Positions 54,738 to 63,142 of a stretch of 64,000 nucleotides of DNA are shown here, in pieces (the first letter of the stretch is position 1; each line of letters begins with the position of its first letter). This DNA is from [Eubacterium] cellulosolvens LD2006. Lineage in GTDB: Bacteria; Bacillota; Clostridia; Lachnospirales; Lachnospiraceae. The stretch spans positions 186,001-250,000 of the forward strand of contig NZ_JHXY01000005.1 in the NCBI RefSeq assembly GCF_000621585.1, written 5' to 3'. Below the pieces are notes generated by a model, which made no database searches, had not been told where the DNA came from, and saw only the letters and a list, made by a program, of their open reading frames with translations. The position numbers were made by a program, and so were the translations under genes.

Positions 54738-55079
54738 AATCTTATCAAACCAGACCCTGATGGTTCTCAGGAGACGTTCTTTCTCATCTTCTTCCATATC
54801 CCTGATCATAAACTGCAGTTCATGATCCAGAGCGACGGATCTGTACTCCGGCTCAATTTTTCCAACCAGTGAATCTACGCTAAGTCCTACAAGATTCGCG
54901 TAATAGCAGAGAACCTTCAGACTCATAGCCGTGCGGCCGTTCTCCACGTTACTCACGTATCCGGGGGTCACTCCCAATTCTTTTGCCACTTTATTCTGTG
55001 TCAAACCCTGCTGTAATCTCAGTAGCTTTACTTTGGGTCCAAGATCTTCAAAATCAAAATCGTTTTCTCTTGCAGCCAT
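54735..55079 (-). CDS. XRE-family transcriptional regulator
   Basis: 114 residues. Helix-turn-helix 15-70: VKLLRLQQGLTQNKVAKELGVTPGYVSNVENGRTAMSLKVLCYYANLVGLS, read in parts, is the Cro/CI pattern. The C-terminal 40 residues are helical and charged. Divergent from the large membrane protein gene, with a palindrome between them. Stop codon is inside the terminator stem. Confidence 0.92.
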   Translation of the reverse strand: MAARENDFDFEDLGPKVKLLRLQQGLTQNKVAKELGVTPGYVSNVENGRTAMSLKVLCYYANLVGLSVDSLVGKIEPEYRSVALDHELQFMIRDMEEDEKERLLRTIRVWFDKI

Positions 55080-55151
55080 TCCAACTTCCTTCCACTTGAA
55101 CTTCTAAATAAATGCCCTATGGATAACAATTTTATGACATTTCGTTCTGAC

Positions 55152-55171
55152 TTTCAATTTGCTAATTGAAA
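55152..55171. promoter_or_regulatory. Palindrome TTTCAATT-TGCT-AATTGAAA, possible XRE operator
   Basis: Perfect 8-bp arms around a 4-base centre, in the 270-base region between the divergent XRE and membrane-protein genes and 15 bases upstream of the plus-strand -35 box. No other gene is seen in this gap. Confidence 0.45.
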
Positions 55172-55185
55172 ACCTGTATACAGTT

Positions 55186-55216
55186 TTGCATACCCTGAGT
55201 GTTTTTTTAGTATAAT
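55186..55216 (+). promoter_or_regulatory. Promoter of the large membrane protein gene
   Basis: TTGCAT (55186-55191), 19-base spacer, perfect TATAAT (55211-55216). The start codon is about 138 bases downstream, leaving a leader of unknown role. Confidence 0.5.
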
Positions 55217-55353
55217 TTCTGTTCGGATTCGCGGCTCACAGATAAACAGGTTTGCCAAATTACCCGTATTTTATTCTGACAGTTTGTGGACTTGCTTTTT
55301 AATCCAAGAAAACGTATTCTAAATTATAGATTTTTTAAAGGAGTAAATGTATA

Positions 55354-57357
55354 ATGTTAGCAATTTTGTATCTAATTCTGGCCTGTATGACAGGCTTCGT
55401 ATTCCTTCATGCTCTGTTTCGAAAAACTTTTTTTGAAAAGCCTTCCGGTCAGAACATGATCTGGATCGCCGTACCGTCCGCCTTCGGCTTCGGTACTCTT
55501 CTTCTCACCTGGCCGCTCTACATTCTTGCCTACTTTTTCCACACAAAAATGCAGGCGGCGAAGCCACTCGGACCGGCAAACCTCATTGTCATGCTTGTCT
55601 CCGCCCTCATCGTTGCGGCATATTTTTTTGTGCAGAAAAAAAAGAACGGGTTCCGGGAGTTAAAACCTGTTTGCGACAGGAAGCTGTTCATCCGGGAGGC
55701 CATTCTCTACGCGGCCGTTCTGCTTTTTGTGACATTATCCATTTTCCATGTGTTCTTTGTCACGAAAGACGGAACCATCTGCGCGGGATATACGGTCTTC
55801 AGCGACTACGCGCCGCATGTGTCCATGATCCGCTCGTTTTCAAAACAGGCGAACTTTCCGACACAGTATCCGTTCTACGGAGGTTCCGACGTCAAATACC
55901 ACTTCATGTTCCAGTTTCTGACCGGAAATCTTGAATTCCTCGGGCTGCGTCTGGATTTCGCTTACAACCTTCCGTCGATTCTGGCTCTGGTCGGTTTCCT
56001 GATGCTGGCGACACAGCTCTCCTACAGGCTCTTTACATCTTTTGCCGCGGAACTGTTCGTGCCGGCGCTGTTCTTCTTCCGCAGCGGTACGGCAATTGTA
56101 CAGTTCATGATCGAACACCTGCAGAGCCATGATCTGATCGAGGCCATCAAACAAAATCGATCGTTTATCGGCTACACAGAGAATGAGAACTGGGGACTCT
56201 GGAATTACAACGTCTACCTGAATCAGCGCCACCTCGCCTTTGGTCTTCTGGTTGCCGCTGCTGTGATCTGGTTCTTCCTCTTCTATGCAGATACTGCCTG
56301 CGCGGACAGCGAGAACGGCCGTCTGAAATGGTTTGCCGCCCGCTGGTCAAAGAAGAGCGCCTGGATCTTCGAGGATCCCCTTCGCGCCCTTCTGCTCGGA
56401 GTCCTTCTCGGATCCGCGACCTTCTGGAACGGAGCCGCTGTCATCGGCGCACTGCTGATTCTCTTCGGAATGGCTGTTTTTTCGGATCACAAACTCGATT
56501 ACCTGATCCTCGCAGTATGCGCGGTCTGCGTCTCCTTTCTGCAGACACACGTCTTCATCAAAGAGAGCGTCTTCAAGGCAACTTTCTTCTGGGGGTTCCT
56601 TCTCAATGATCCCTCGCTCTTCGGCGTCCTGGTTTATCTGGCGCGTATCATGGGCATCACCATTGTAGGCGCAGTTATTCTGCTGATCTTTCTTAAAAAG
56701 AGGCAGGCAAGGATTCTGATCTTCAGTTTCCTGATCCCGGTTGTTTTCGCGTTTACGATGTCACTGACGCCGGATGTAACTGTAAATCATAAATACATCA
56801 TGATCGCGGCAGTATTTCTTTCGGTTATCTGGGGGGGGGTCCTCGCAGCCCTCTGGAAGAAAAAAGCCGCAGGCCGCGCCTGTATGGTACTGCTCCTTGT
56901 CCTTCTGACCGCAAACGGTCTCTATGATTTCCTGATCATCATCAGGAACAACGGCTTCGACCACTCCTATCAGGTTGATCTGAACTCCGATGTCACCGCA
57001 TGGCTGGATGAAAATCTGACCTCCGAGGATCTGGTTCTGGCACCGAGCAGCTATACCTTCCACGAAGTTCCGATGTCCGGCATTATGATGTATAGGGGAT
57101 ATGCTTATTACGCATGGTCCGCCGGCTACGACATCGAATACCGCACCTCTGTCTCCACCGCCATCTACGCGACGACAGACAGCGAAGTTATAAAAGAACT
57201 GACCAAAAAAGAAGGCATTGACTACATCATCTATGATGAGTACGGACAAACCCTCGACGACGGCGAGACACTGATTTCCGAAGACGCCATCAAAGAGGCC
57301 TGCAAGCTTGTATACACCTCAAAAGATTCCTACATACGCATCTACAAGGTAAAATGA
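55354..57357 (+). CDS. Large multi-pass membrane protein, GT-C-like
   Basis: 667 residues with about 13-15 hydrophobic segments and a soluble C-terminal part (about 540-667). The extracellular first loop has FSDYAPHVSMIRSFSKQANFPTQYPFYGGSDVKYHFMFQFL, read in parts: the acidic pair and the H..P..Y pattern resemble GT-C lipid-linked sugar transferases or DUF2298-type proteins. SDVTAWLDENLTSEDLVLAPSSY and DYIIYDEYG in the tail are common in such proteins. It might transfer a sugar from a polyprenyl donor outside the cell. Start ATG has AAAGGAG 11 bases upstream. Monocistronic. Confidence 0.7.
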   Translation: MLAILYLILACMTGFVFLHALFRKTFFEKPSGQNMIWIAVPSAFGFGTLLLTWPLYILAYFFHTKMQAAKPLGPANLIVMLVSALIVAAYFFVQKKKNGFRELKPVCDRKLFIREAILYAAVLLFVTLSIFHVFFVTKDGTICAGYTVFSDYAPHVSMIRSFSKQANFPTQYPFYGGSDVKYHFMFQFLTGNLEFLGLRLDFAYNLPSILALVGFLMLATQLSYRLFTSFAAELFVPALFFFRSGTAIVQFMIEHLQSHDLIEAIKQNRSFIGYTENENWGLWNYNVYLNQRHLAFGLLVAAAVIWFFLFYADTACADSENGRLKWFAARWSKKSAWIFEDPLRALLLGVLLGSATFWNGAAVIGALLILFGMAVFSDHKLDYLILAVCAVCVSFLQTHVFIKESVFKATFFWGFLLNDPSLFGVLVYLARIMGITIVGAVILLIFLKKRQARILIFSFLIPVVFAFTMSLTPDVTVNHKYIMIAAVFLSVIWGGVLAALWKKKAAGRACMVLLLVLLTANGLYDFLIIIRNNGFDHSYQVDLNSDVTAWLDENLTSEDLVLAPSSYTFHEVPMSGIMMYRGYAYYAWSAGYDIEYRTSVSTAIYATTDSEVIKELTKKEGIDYIIYDEYGQTLDDGETLISEDAIKEACKLVYTSKDSYIRIYKVK

Positions 57358-57382
57358 CAGCTGCGGCGGTTGTACCGATAAA

Positions 57383-57425
57383 GAAAAGAAGGGATGCCAC
57401 GAAAGTGGCATCCCTTCTTTCTTTA
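57383..57425. terminator. Bidirectional terminator between membrane protein and GT2 genes
   Basis: AAGAAGGGATGCCAC / GTGGCATCCCTTCTT, a perfect 15-bp stem with a GAAA tetraloop, flanked by A-rich and T-rich stretches. It serves both converging genes. Confidence 0.9.
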
Positions 57426-57435
57426 TCGCTCCGTC

Positions 57436-58413
57436 TCATCCCAGTTTCTGAACCGTGCCGGTTCCCATGCTGATTTCCGAGCCGCATGCCTCTGAGATAA
57501 TGAATCTCGGGCGTTGACGGACTTCATCGAAGATTCTGGCTATGTAGAAGCCCATGATTCCCATCGCGATCATGATCATGGATCCGGTGAGCAGTACGGC
57601 GAAGATCACACCGGCGTTCCGGGGAGCGGGGTGTCCGAGGGCTGACCGGATGAGAGCGATCAGAGCATAGATCACACTCCCCAAAAAAATTGCGATACCC
57701 ATATACATGATCCAGTACATGGGTTTCTCCGTGAAGGAGCCAATGTTGTTCAAGGCGTAGCGGACAAGGCTTCTCGTAGACCACTTGGACTCTCCTGCTT
57801 CTCTCTCCAGAACGTCATATTCCACAACGGTTCTCCGGAAACCGGCCCAGAAGGACATGGCTCGGAAGAAGGTCTTTCTCTCCGGCACGCTCACAAGCAC
57901 ATCCACCACATTCTTGTCCAGAAGCTTGAAATCCGAGGTACGCTTCATGTCGAAGCCGGCAGCCCAGCTCATCAGATTGTAGAAGGCTCCGGCGGCCTTC
58001 TTGTGAAGGAGTCCCTCCTGGCCGCGATCTGTCTTCACACCTTCCACCACGTCGTAGCCAAGTTCCCAGAGATGGTACATCTCCCACAGCTTGTCCACGG
58101 GATGCTGAAGATCCGCGTCCATGACGACACAGCAGTCCAGATCCATGTTGCAGAGAGCAGCAAAAATCGCCCCTTCTTTTCCGAAGTTTCTCGAGAAGTG
58201 CAGGCCTCTCACCTTCGGGTTTTTCTCTGACGCCTTCTGAATGCACTCCCAGGTTTTGTCCGTGGATCCGTCGTCCACATAGAGAATTCTGTAGGAGACG
58301 GATGCCGCCTCCAGTTTCTCCGCGATACAATCCGCACTTCGCTGAATGTTACCTTCCTCATTGTACGCAGGCAGGATAACCATAAGACTACCTGTTCTCT
58401 GTTTCACATCCAT
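57436..58413 (-). CDS. DPM1/GtrB-like GT2 transferase with C-terminal membrane helices
   Basis: 325 residues. SLMVILPAYNEEGNIQRSADCI, YVDDGSTDKTWECI, SRNFGKEGAIFAAL and VMDADLQHP (DAD) are the polyprenol-phosphate sugar transferase pattern, with two membrane segments at about 230-300 (MGIAIFLGSVIYALIALI, GVIFAVLLTGSMIMIAMGIMGFYIARI). It makes Und-P-sugar for GT-C or flippase systems, possibly for the membrane protein encoded beside it. Start MDVKQR has GGGAGAAAG upstream; a longer frame to 58440 exists. Confidence 0.9.
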   Translation of the reverse strand: MDVKQRTGSLMVILPAYNEEGNIQRSADCIAEKLEAASVSYRILYVDDGSTDKTWECIQKASEKNPKVRGLHFSRNFGKEGAIFAALCNMDLDCCVVMDADLQHPVDKLWEMYHLWELGYDVVEGVKTDRGQEGLLHKKAAGAFYNLMSWAAGFDMKRTSDFKLLDKNVVDVLVSVPERKTFFRAMSFWAGFRRTVVEYDVLEREAGESKWSTRSLVRYALNNIGSFTEKPMYWIMYMGIAIFLGSVIYALIALIRSALGHPAPRNAGVIFAVLLTGSMIMIAMGIMGFYIARIFDEVRQRPRFIISEACGSEISMGTGTVQKLG

Positions 58414-58452
58414 CTTTCTCCCTCTGTCCGCACGATCCATTCACTTCCGGGA

Positions 58453-59610
58453 TCACGCTTTCCTGACCTCGTTTAATTCTCTGCTAATCCTATCCCGTTT
58501 AAACAAAACGCCTCGAACCACTCTGTGTATATGACAGAACGGAAGAAGCCATCCATGTTTCAAAAGAACATGATAGTTTCTCTTCATCGTGGCCTTATCC
58601 GGGAAAAGTCTGTGCATGTAGTATGCTCCTTTTCCGCCTTTTCCGCCGTTTGTATCCATCACATTGTTGATGTATTTCTCAATGGAGGTCGAGAGCGTTC
58701 CATGTTTTCCGGCTCTCACATGCGCTTCTACTTTTCTGATTTCGTCCTCATTGCATCGGTCATAGATCCCGTATTCCGCGGTTCCGAACAGACGGAATGC
58801 AAGCGCTCTCATGTCGCTCTCGAATTCCAGCATTCCGAGCAGCTCAAGCTGTTCTTCAATATACTTCCAGTCCATGTTCGGCTTCTGAGTGAGATATACA
58901 TAACTGTCAATCATACTGCGCAGACCGTCTCCGGAATGCTCCGTATGTTTTTCCGAATGTGCGACATGGAAAATATAGAAATCTTCATCCGTGAAATGAT
59001 AGCCGTATTTCTTCCCGGCATCCGGAACAAGTCTTTCCTTCACATCTTTGTAATACTCATAAATCTTTGGATAGAGATGGTCCTCCGCAAGCGACACATG
59101 CATCTCAAAGAAGTACACGGGATTCTTCATATACTGATCATCTTTGTCCGTCTCATAAAGCTCTACTCTGTATCCTAAGTCGACCATGTGATCATGAAGA
59201 GCGGCTCTCGCTGCAGGATCAAAGAGAATATCGTTGTCGGACATCTCTCTCATACCGAAAGCCGGATACATATCCTTGATGATTACGCCCTTGAGCGGCA
59301 TGTACCAAATGCCCTGCTGCTCCATCCAGCTGAGGATGGAGGTTCTCTCGATATCCATCAACATATTTTTTCGAACAGAGAGCGCTTCTGCCTGATTCCA
59401 AAGATTAAACCTCTCCGCCCCGAGAAGTTCCTTCTTGTTTTTCAGTACATGTCCAAGCATTGCACTGATGCACTGTTTCGTCGCCAGCCTGTATATCTCA
59501 TCCAGATCCATCGCGCGAACGATCTCATCCGCCGGTTCAACCTCGTGAATCGCGCAAGCCACCAGATAAATCAGATCCTGTATATTTTTTTCCTGTTTTC
59601 CTAATTCCAA
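58453..59610 (-). CDS. Second NTP_transf_5-family nucleotidyltransferase
   Basis: 385 residues. MPLKGVIIKDMYPAFGMREMSDNDILFD is the family core (compare FLKGTVLKRIYPTFELRDMGDIDLVV in the lasso-cluster protein at 18796), and VAHSEKHTEHSGDGLRSMIDSYVYL is the later helix. It is in the second glycan cluster without lasso genes. The start codon is TTG (59610), with GAGGGGG about 9 bases upstream. The shared family suggests a role in nucleotide or sugar-phosphate transfer in surface glycans. Confidence 0.85.
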   Translation of the reverse strand: MELGKQEKNIQDLIYLVACAIHEVEPADEIVRAMDLDEIYRLATKQCISAMLGHVLKNKKELLGAERFNLWNQAEALSVRKNMLMDIERTSILSWMEQQGIWYMPLKGVIIKDMYPAFGMREMSDNDILFDPAARAALHDHMVDLGYRVELYETDKDDQYMKNPVYFFEMHVSLAEDHLYPKIYEYYKDVKERLVPDAGKKYGYHFTDEDFYIFHVAHSEKHTEHSGDGLRSMIDSYVYLTQKPNMDWKYIEEQLELLGMLEFESDMRALAFRLFGTAEYGIYDRCNEDEIRKVEAHVRAGKHGTLSTSIEKYINNVMDTNGGKGGKGAYYMHRLFPDKATMKRNYHVLLKHGWLLPFCHIHRVVRGVLFKRDRISRELNEVRKA

Positions 59611-59674
59611 GCTATGTTCCCCCTCGTTTTCTTTTCATCATACACGGCTCTTGTCACAAACCGGCAATATACGT

Positions 59675-60967
59675 TTATTCTGTCTTTCCGTACAGATATG
59701 TCTTCAGCTCTTCACTGTTGGCCGCAAGGTCCGGTAGAAGAACCGACATTCCGTTGATATTCTCACCGGTGTATTTTCCGTCTGCCGGAATCCGGTGGGT
59801 CTCTCCCATCGTCATGCCGTTCGCGAAAACGGTATAGATATAACCGAGAATCGCGCGGTTATTGATATCTGTCGTAAAGTTCGGAAGCGCCTTGTTCGCA
59901 AGTTCAATCGCCTTGAATACATCGAGATCCCTGACCTCCTCGAACGCTGCTGTGAGAACCTTTCTCTGGCGCTCTGTACGCTCATAGTCCGCGTGTCCGA
60001 CATATCGGATTCTGGAATAGGCAAGTGCCTGTCCGGGCGTGAGAAGATTCATACCCTTTTTCAGGTTCCATCCCTCGTTGGACACGCCGGCTTCGGCCAC
60101 CCATCCTTTTTTGGTATTGAGAAATTCAGCCTCTTCCTCATTGAGTTCGATCGGGATCTCTCCGACTACCTCCATGGCTTTTACAAATCCCTCGAAATCC
60201 ACCTCAACGTTTCCGTCAATATGAATACCGAAATCCTGCTGAATGACCTGGTCGAGAAGATCCATGCCACCGAAAGCATAGGCCGCATTGATACGGTTGT
60301 CGGAAAAGCCGGGGATCGGCACATACATATCTCGCATCAGCGAAACGAGGGTGATCTTCTTGGTCTTTTTGTTGATACTGCAGATGATCATACTATCGGA
60401 GCGGGCTCTCTCCTCACCCTTTCTCGCGTCCTGTCCGATCAGGAGAATATTGCTGACATTCTTGTCTCTCATGACATCGATGTCCGCGTTGTTCCAGCTG
60501 ACTTCCTCCGGCTTCAGTGTATCCGGAATCGACGTGCTGTCGATCTCAAAAGACTCCTGACTCCTGGAAATATAGGCGGCGTTTCCGAGGCTCTTATCCA
60601 CGTGTTTGATCTTTCCAAGAACCGACGCCGCGATCACGAAGAGCGTAATCGCTCCGGCAACAAGAAGCACTCCGATGACGATCAGTGTTTTCGTAGCTTT
60701 GGACAGCTTCTTTTTCCTGTGATGACGGTGATGATGATGGTGATGGTGGTGGTGATGTTCGTCCAGATTCAACTTGCCCTCAGCCATCAGCCGGGCCTGT
60801 TCCGCCTCCTCCTGAGCGATCTTGCTTCTCACATCCCGCTCCAGCTCCTGAATGAATTTTCGTTCTCTCTCCTCAGCTGTCAGAGGAACCTGCACCGCGC
60901 GGATCTGCTCTTCCGTCACCCCGGAATCCGACTCCTTTTCAACCGTTTCGACTTTCTCTTCTTCCAT
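59675..60967 (-). CDS. LytR-CpsA-Psr (LCP) family ligase with polyhistidine segment
   Basis: 430 residues from MEEEKVET (GGGGGAG upstream). Charged N-terminus, then ten His in a row plus RHH before a Lys-rich stop and one membrane helix (TLIVIGVLLVAGAITLFVIAAS). The extracellular LCP domain has LIGQDARKGEERARSDSMIICSINKKTKKITLVSLMRDMYVPI, read in parts, and AYAFGGMDLLDQVIQ, SRIRYVGHADYERTERQRKVL. LCP enzymes attach wall teichoic acid or capsule to peptidoglycan from Und-PP. The cytoplasmic His run could bind metal. Confidence 0.93.
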   Translation of the reverse strand: MEEEKVETVEKESDSGVTEEQIRAVQVPLTAEERERKFIQELERDVRSKIAQEEAEQARLMAEGKLNLDEHHHHHHHHHHRHHRKKKLSKATKTLIVIGVLLVAGAITLFVIAASVLGKIKHVDKSLGNAAYISRSQESFEIDSTSIPDTLKPEEVSWNNADIDVMRDKNVSNILLIGQDARKGEERARSDSMIICSINKKTKKITLVSLMRDMYVPIPGFSDNRINAAYAFGGMDLLDQVIQQDFGIHIDGNVEVDFEGFVKAMEVVGEIPIELNEEEAEFLNTKKGWVAEAGVSNEGWNLKKGMNLLTPGQALAYSRIRYVGHADYERTERQRKVLTAAFEEVRDLDVFKAIELANKALPNFTTDINNRAILGYIYTVFANGMTMGETHRIPADGKYTGENINGMSVLLPDLAANSEELKTYLYGKTE

Positions 60968-61003
60968 TGTCTTTCTCCCCCAATTGATACATGACATTGC
61001 TTT

Positions 61004-61032
61004 TTGTGCTATAGGAATTACCTATGACACAA
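61004..61032. repeat. Dispersed hairpin, copy F
   Basis: TTGTGCTATAGG / CCTATGACACAA with an AATTA loop, in the 100-base gap between the LCP gene and the Wzy-like gene. It matches the terminal hairpin of repeats A, B and D. Confidence 0.65.
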
Positions 61033-61071
61033 GGATACGCCAATTCGGCGTTTCATCATGGTCCTACCGGA

Positions 61072-62337
61072 TTACAGACGTGAATCAAAGGTAACCATGT
61101 CTTTCATATTCTTTCTGCACACGATACATACCGCAACCGTAAGGGAGAGTACAACAGACATCGTGTGGAAAAAACTTGCACTTACCATACTGGAAATAAC
61201 CATACAGATCAGTCCGAACAAACCGGCAAAACGATTCGCCGGATAATCCCCGGTTTCTCCGAGTACTTTAAAAAACATCAGCGTGATCAATATCAGCATA
61301 AGAAAAGCTCCGAAGTAACCGAATTCTCCCATGACCGCCGGCCAGTAATCGTCTGTGAGGAAATCTCCCATCTTCTGACTGAGTCCCCAGACTTTTTCGA
61401 ATCCATACTTGAAATACAGCGGTGAATAGTATTTTCTCGCGGCATATGTTCCATAGGTGGCGAAGCCGGAGCCGATGGGAAAATAGGAATTCGCCGTCCT
61501 GACGCCGTACTGAAACAAAACGCCACGGGCACTGGTATCATATCCAAAGTAATACACAAACTTCTGTACACCGAAACCAAGAGAGATTCCCGGGATCGCG
61601 ATCAGCGCCGCCGCTTTCAGCGCAGCCGACCTTCCGTATACAAAGATCAGATAGCCGAGTACGTAGATGATGAAGAATCCGTACGCCCTTGACCGAAGCG
61701 TGGAGAGCATCAGCATCAGTGTCATGAAAAGGAAGACACGCTGTGTTTTTCTCTCCTGCGCGTCCAGATAGTTCATCCAGGCCGTCTCGATCATCAGCAT
61801 GATTACGCAGCTCATGTTCAGGTTTCCTACACGGTTGAAAACATAATGGAACGCCCGGAATCCGTTTACATACTCCGTGTGCATATTGATATTCACAAAA
61901 AGGTTTGTGATCGCGAGAAAGAATCCCGGCGTTACAATAATACAGCAAAAACCGTTGACGTATTGCAGGAGCGCCAGCTTGTCCTCTTCCTCCCAGTGAT
62001 TCAGGTACGTGACGCCAGCATAGAGAGTCATATATGTCTTGAACATGTTTCCGATATCTGTCAGAATCGCTCCGGTTCCGGTCTGGATCTGCCAGATGAT
62101 ATTTCCCAAAAGACCAATCCCCAGCAGGAGCATGATAATCCAAAAGCTGACAAACATCTCCCTTTCCATCTTTCGTTCCATGACGATGATGACCAGCAGA
62201 TAGACGATCGAAACCACCGTCCACCCCTCGTCCAGATACTGAAGAATTTTAAATGTTTTCATCAGAGGAATCTGAACGATCATAATCATGATGATAATGC
62301 TCAAAGGCAATGCACGTTTGTTTATCGTAATTCTCAT
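61072..62337 (-). CDS. Wzy-like / O-antigen ligase-type membrane protein
   Basis: 421 residues, about 10-11 membrane segments, with a polar loop (about 290-345) holding FPIGSGFATYGTYAARKYYSPLY, the GxGxF pattern of bacterial polysaccharide polymerases and ligases. DDYWPAVMGEFGYFGAFLMLILI follows. It likely polymerises or ligates the glycan of the second cluster. GAGAAGAGA lies directly before the ATG. Confidence 0.8.
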   Translation of the reverse strand: MRITINKRALPLSIIIMIMIVQIPLMKTFKILQYLDEGWTVVSIVYLLVIIVMERKMEREMFVSFWIIMLLLGIGLLGNIIWQIQTGTGAILTDIGNMFKTYMTLYAGVTYLNHWEEEDKLALLQYVNGFCCIIVTPGFFLAITNLFVNINMHTEYVNGFRAFHYVFNRVGNLNMSCVIMLMIETAWMNYLDAQERKTQRVFLFMTLMLMLSTLRSRAYGFFIIYVLGYLIFVYGRSAALKAAALIAIPGISLGFGVQKFVYYFGYDTSARGVLFQYGVRTANSYFPIGSGFATYGTYAARKYYSPLYFKYGFEKVWGLSQKMGDFLTDDYWPAVMGEFGYFGAFLMLILITLMFFKVLGETGDYPANRFAGLFGLICMVISSMVSASFFHTMSVVLSLTVAVCIVCRKNMKDMVTFDSRL

Positions 62338-62424
62338 TCTCTTCTCTCGATTTCCTGATTTCTTTTATTTACATTTTCGCCCGTCGACTGCGCAGGCTCG
62401 TAGCATTTTTTCTGCAAAAAATAG

Positions 62425-63087
62425 TTAGGTATATTCTCCCCGCTGGAGCAGATATTCAATCAGGCCCACATCTTCCCTGTATGTCAGCTTGATATTGTTC
62501 TTCACATCAAAACACTGATACCCTCTTGCGCTCTCCGGAAGCTGATCCGCCGCAAAATAAATCTCCGATTCCGGATCAAAGTGTTTCATGAGCAGGTCAA
62601 ACCGGTACGCCTCCGGGGCAATGATCAGGTAATAATCTTCCCGTTTTGGTTTCACGTCCTTCAGATAGCATCCAAGAGAAGACACCACTTTCTCACAGGT
62701 CTCTACGTAGTCGTAGTCGTCGAGAAGGTCGAAGTACCGCTCCATCACATTGGGTTTCAGAAGCGGTCGGGCTGCCTCATGAAAAATGACCTTCTCACAG
62801 TCCGGATAATTCTCACGAATATACTGCAGGGCGTTATAAAAAGAATACGCCCGGGTATCCCCGCCCTCAATAGTCTTAATCTTATACTTTTTGTCGAGCT
62901 CTCCGCTGATGTGCTCGTCGCGCCCGACAACCACGATGAAATCATCCATATTGGCGACTTTTTTCATCATCTCAATGCTGTACGAGATCACTTCTCTGCC
63001 GTTCAGACAGCTGAACTGCTTCGGACAGATAGAACCGAATCTGACTCCGATCCCGGCCGCCAGCAGAACGCCTATATTTTTCTTCAT
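62425..63087 (-). CDS. IspD/TarI-like cytidylyltransferase
   Basis: 220 residues. GVLLAAGIGVRFGSICPKQFSCLNGREVISYSIEMM is the nucleotide-binding start of the IspD/TarI family; HEAARPLLKPNVM and APEAYRFDLL follow. Placement next to a 2-hydroxyacid dehydrogenase and glycan genes favours a CDP-polyol or CDP-sugar-acid role over isoprenoid synthesis. The canonical R-x-GSx-PK motif is kept. Start ATG 63087 has GGGGTG upstream, after two in-frame GTG codons. Confidence 0.82.
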   Translation of the reverse strand: MKKNIGVLLAAGIGVRFGSICPKQFSCLNGREVISYSIEMMKKVANMDDFIVVVGRDEHISGELDKKYKIKTIEGGDTRAYSFYNALQYIRENYPDCEKVIFHEAARPLLKPNVMERYFDLLDDYDYVETCEKVVSSLGCYLKDVKPKREDYYLIIAPEAYRFDLLMKHFDPESEIYFAADQLPESARGYQCFDVKNNIKLTYREDVGLIEYLLQRGEYT

Positions 63088-63142
63088 CACCACACCCCGT
63101 GTTTCAAGTTTTCTCTGTCGGATTCGTCGGAACCGCTCCGTC

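Noticed and set aside
62425-63087. Calling the cytidylyltransferase ispD of the MEP pathway
   Set aside because: Motifs fit, but the gene is inside a glycan cluster beside a dehydrogenase; a TarI-like role is at least as likely, so no symbol was given.
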